This document shows positions 61,705 to 64,000 of a DNA stretch of 64,000 bases, piece after piece. The DNA comes from Chitinophagaceae bacterium (GTDB lineage Bacteria; Bacteroidota; Bacteroidia; Chitinophagales; Chitinophagaceae): positions 62,001 through 126,000 of the forward strand of contig JAIETM010000002.1 in the NCBI GenBank assembly GCA_019745155.1. Reading direction: 5' to 3'. Under the pieces are notes generated by a model that had not been told where the DNA came from, did no database searches, and saw only the letters and a list, made by a program, of their open reading frames with translations. The position numbers and the translations under genes are program-made. The stretch's first letter is position 1. Each line of letters starts with the position of its first letter.

Positions 61705-62310
61705 TTATTTAAAAGTATATCCAAAGCTCAATCCAAATTGCAGCAAGGGAAATCCACCAACAGGACTATTCTTGTTATTTTCCTTAAAAGCATCGGCCAC
61801 AACAAAGCCAATATTTCCACCCCAGAAAAGCTGCTTATTAATTGCTCTTTGAAATCCATAGTGTACCTGCACACTATTGGTACTTTCAAAATTGATGCTT
61901 TGATTACTTTGGTTGAAAGGTGGAGTAGAACTGAAATATCTAAGGGCAAGATAATTGCCAGAAAAATCGCGAATACTTTTTTTGTTTTTATGGCGATGGT
62001 AGAAGTTTAAGTACCTGCGTGCTTCTACAGAAAAAAATCCTACGGTACTGGTGTTACCAAGATTTGTTGAATTGCTTTCCTTTTCAAAGCCTAATGCACT
62101 GATTATTCCTGCTTGTGTATGTATGGTGAGCTTAGGTAGTAGAGCCATTTCAGCAGAACCGGCAAGATGAATACCTATTGGGGCAGTTACCTGAGCCCTC
62201 CATACAATAGAGCTGTTATGCGGAAAGTTTCTGTTATCTGCTTTAGACTGACTCGTTCCTGAAAAGGGTATCAAAAGCAGCTGTACACAAAGCAATAAGT
62301 TGATTCGCAT
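61705..62310 (-). CDS. Putative outer-membrane barrel protein (pair member A)
   Basis: The 201-aa protein has a signal peptide (ending FSGTSQS) and a strand-rich mature part of about 180 residues with aromatic-ended strands, ending LLQFGLSFGYTFK. It is related to the next gene: both share FSGNYLALRYFSSTP or FSGYYAAFRYFASTP and GGNIGFVVA or GSHVGFVLA in the same order. The pattern fits a small outer-membrane barrel of about eight strands. The function is unknown. Confidence 0.75.
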   Translation of the reverse strand: MRINLLLCVQLLLIPFSGTSQSKADNRNFPHNSSIVWRAQVTAPIGIHLAGSAEMALLPKLTIHTQAGIISALGFEKESNSTNLGNTSTVGFFSVEARRYLNFYHRHKNKKSIRDFSGNYLALRYFSSTPPFNQSNQSINFESTNSVQVHYGFQRAINKQLFWGGNIGFVVADAFKENNKNSPVGGFPLLQFGLSFGYTFK

Positions 62311-62319
62311 AAAATTGAT

Positions 62320-62985
62320 TTAAAAGGCCCATCCAATTGAGCAGTTGAACTGGAATAATGGATAATTGGCCGGCTTATTTTTTTGAATTGAATTTTTTGC
62401 CAAAACAAAACCTACATGCGAGCCCATAAAAAAGTGTTTGCGTATCTGCGCTTGCCAGCCAAGGTTTATCTGCCAGGCACTAGTGTTTTCATAGCTATAT
62501 CGTGCTGCACTATTGCGTATGCTTGCAGGCGTACTGGCGAAGTAGCGAAAAGCTGCGTAGTAACCCGAGAAGTTTTTTAGGGTGCGTGTACCTGACTTAC
62601 TCTTAGGTATGTAATAATAATACCTCAATTCAGGTGCAACAAATGCAGAAAAACCAATCTTATCACTATCTGCTAATTCCTGTGGATCAGTTACATCCCA
62701 GCGAGCATAACCAGACAGATATGATGCACCGGTTTGTAAATGGAGCGTAGTTTTCTTGAATAGTTTGAGTTCTCCGCTCACAAAAGGTTGTAATCCTAGG
62801 GGAAAATTAACTCCTATTCGTGTTATTAAGTTTCTATTAAAATTATCATGATTTTCAAATGATGATAATTTTTTAACTTGAGCGATACTTGGTATAGAAA
62901 TAAAGTAAGAAAGAAGGCAAATAGCCAACATCATTGATGACTCTTCAAAATACTTTCTATTTGCCATCTTCCTTTGCAAAGTCAT
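62320..62985 (-). CDS. Putative outer-membrane barrel protein (pair member B)
   Basis: The 221-aa frame starts at 62985, but the ATGs read from 62967 and 62934 are also possible; the last gives a cleaner signal peptide (MMLAICLLSYFISIPSIAQ). The mature part is strand-rich and ends LFQFNCSIGWAF, with a terminal Phe that fits an outer-membrane barrel. It is similar to the neighbour at 61705, 9 nt away, so the pair arose by duplication and is probably co-transcribed. No known family was recognised. Confidence 0.72.
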   Translation of the reverse strand: MTLQRKMANRKYFEESSMMLAICLLSYFISIPSIAQVKKLSSFENHDNFNRNLITRIGVNFPLGLQPFVSGELKLFKKTTLHLQTGASYLSGYARWDVTDPQELADSDKIGFSAFVAPELRYYYYIPKSKSGTRTLKNFSGYYAAFRYFASTPASIRNSAARYSYENTSAWQINLGWQAQIRKHFFMGSHVGFVLAKNSIQKNKPANYPLFQFNCSIGWAF

Positions 62986-62987
62986 AT

Positions 62988-63992
62988 TTATTTGTATTTA
63001 ACTATTCTTATTCCGGCCCAATTATTACCAACTTTAGCTTTGCCAATAAAATTACCGCTTTTCATTTTATAATCATAAGGTGTATCCCCTATAGTTGAAA
63101 TCATTATATTCCAGTCAAATCTCCAATTATTATTATCTGAATATCCTTGCTTTTTATAAGCCTGAGCTGCGGTAAACCTTAGCATACTTTGTTGAGATAC
63201 ACTTTTATAACTTGTTATGTATACTGGTTCGTTTTTGTATCTATCTTTAAATGTGGGATCCACATATTGGTCTATAATACCAGGTATTATTTTCTTCATT
63301 TCATCATTAACTAAATTAGTTGCTTGTGGTGAATTAATTATACCATTAATAAAGTTTTGATGTGTTGCAAATGAAAATCTGTTCGGTATGAAAGGAAGGA
63401 TAGTTGAGCCAAATGCAAAATCTAAAAAGTCGGTAATATAGTTTCCTATTTTTAGTTTTTTAAAGCCCTTGAATTTTGGTAGAGCCATCTGCATTGCAGC
63501 CTGTTGCTGAGGTGTTGGAATGAAATAGTCAGTCTCTAAATCTAAATTATCAATTCCAATAATTATTTCATCACCAAAAGATTGGCCCCAATAAGATATC
63601 CATAATACTTTTCTTAGTCTTTGAACCTTTCCTTCAATACCTATAGAATTCCAGAAGATATACCTATTATTATAAGAATGAAAATTGAATCTTCTATTGT
63701 CTGGAAGACTAACTATTCCTTTGCCTTCACCTCTGCTGTTTGCAATAACAAGATTTAAAGGAATATTCGGACCAGCTGGAGAAGGTCCAGAAGATGGGGG
63801 CATTAGTATTACTGGTGGGGTTGAACTATTTGATGTTTCAACTATACTAAAAGCGTCTATTTCTTGTCTATAAAATCCTTCTGGGGTTTGATAAAGTCCA
63901 TTACCCATATTCGCTTCACCCTGAATTTGAAAATTCGGATCTGTCCAAATTTCTGTGCTATTTGTTTCAATCCAGTTGGTAAAGGTGTGCAT
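62988..63992 (-). CDS. Unrecognised protein, possibly partial at the window edge
   Basis: The 334-aa frame begins at the ATG read from 63992, but no stop is seen upstream before the window end, and no signal peptide is present at this Met, so the real start may lie outside. The sequence is rich in Asn, Ile and Lys, and the DNA is visibly more AT-rich than the rest of the window. A Pro/Ser-rich stretch (TPPVILMPPSSGPSPAGP, about residues 58-75) separates an N-terminal part from a Tyr- and Phe-rich domain. I do not recognise it. It is next to the barrel pair (2 nt), so the three genes may form a unit. Confidence 0.55.
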   Translation of the reverse strand: MHTFTNWIETNSTEIWTDPNFQIQGEANMGNGLYQTPEGFYRQEIDAFSIVETSNSSTPPVILMPPSSGPSPAGPNIPLNLVIANSRGEGKGIVSLPDNRRFNFHSYNNRYIFWNSIGIEGKVQRLRKVLWISYWGQSFGDEIIIGIDNLDLETDYFIPTPQQQAAMQMALPKFKGFKKLKIGNYITDFLDFAFGSTILPFIPNRFSFATHQNFINGIINSPQATNLVNDEMKKIIPGIIDQYVDPTFKDRYKNEPVYITSYKSVSQQSMLRFTAAQAYKKQGYSDNNNWRFDWNIMISTIGDTPYDYKMKSGNFIGKAKVGNNWAGIRIVKYK

Positions 63993-64000
63993 ATTTTCGG

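Overview
The window looks like a chromosomal segment of a Bacteroidota bacterium, most likely a member of the Chitinophagaceae. The evidence is the RecA and UvrB sequences, a protein with a type IX secretion (T9SS) C-terminal sorting domain, many secreted proteins and lipoproteins, A-rich leaders without a Shine-Dalgarno sequence, TAnnTTTG-type -7 promoter elements and moderate GC content. No rRNA, tRNA, CRISPR array, prophage or plasmid functions were seen. The species assignment is inference.

Layout. 0-3.5 kb: minus-strand genes for an anchored protein cut by the left edge, an exported RidA-family protein, a lipoprotein, a CPBP-like membrane protein and an AT3 acyltransferase. 3.6-8.1 kb: a secreted 712-aa protein with a possible clan-CD-like His/Cys pair, an AHSA1/SRPBCC protein, and recA with its own terminator. 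8.2-21.6 kb: the most distinctive block, all on the plus strand. It has three paralogous secreted acetyl-xylan-esterase-like proteins (the first has lost its whole catalytic triad), a GH18-CE4-GT2 fusion protein, an AT3 acyltransferase, three beta-barrel-like proteins and a PlsC-type acyltransferase. It reads as a locus for making, deacetylating or decorating, and perhaps exporting an amino-sugar exopolysaccharide, by analogy with the Pga system.

21.6-32.3 kb: a GNAT acetyltransferase, secreted amidase, serine hydrolase, PepSY-like membrane protein, M28 peptidase, phytase-esterase-like protein, GH53 galactanase and uvrB. 32.4-41.4 kb: two tandem sensor histidine kinases of the TPR/HisKA_2 type and a LuxR-type response regulator in a translationally coupled cassette, then a large Ig-repeat T9SS protein and a lipoprotein. 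41.5-48.8 kb: a hypothetical gene, a tricorn-like S41 protease and a pxpBCA 5-oxoprolinase operon with an NRAMP-fold transporter that lacks the metal-binding motifs.

48.8-50 kb: a RAYT (REP-associated tyrosine transposase) bracketed by REP/BIME-like palindromes, including an 89-bp tandem array. 50-57.7 kb: tRNA 2-selenouridine synthase, SixA, an EamA transporter, a GT-B glycosyltransferase, a 44-aa lipoprotein, an aminotransferase, a TonB-plug-like orphan, a DUF4136 lipoprotein and a META-domain protein. 57.9-64 kb: a very large secreted BNR/sortilin-type propeller protein, a 630-bp non-coding stretch full of hairpins, two related barrel-like proteins and an AT-rich unrecognised gene reaching the right edge.
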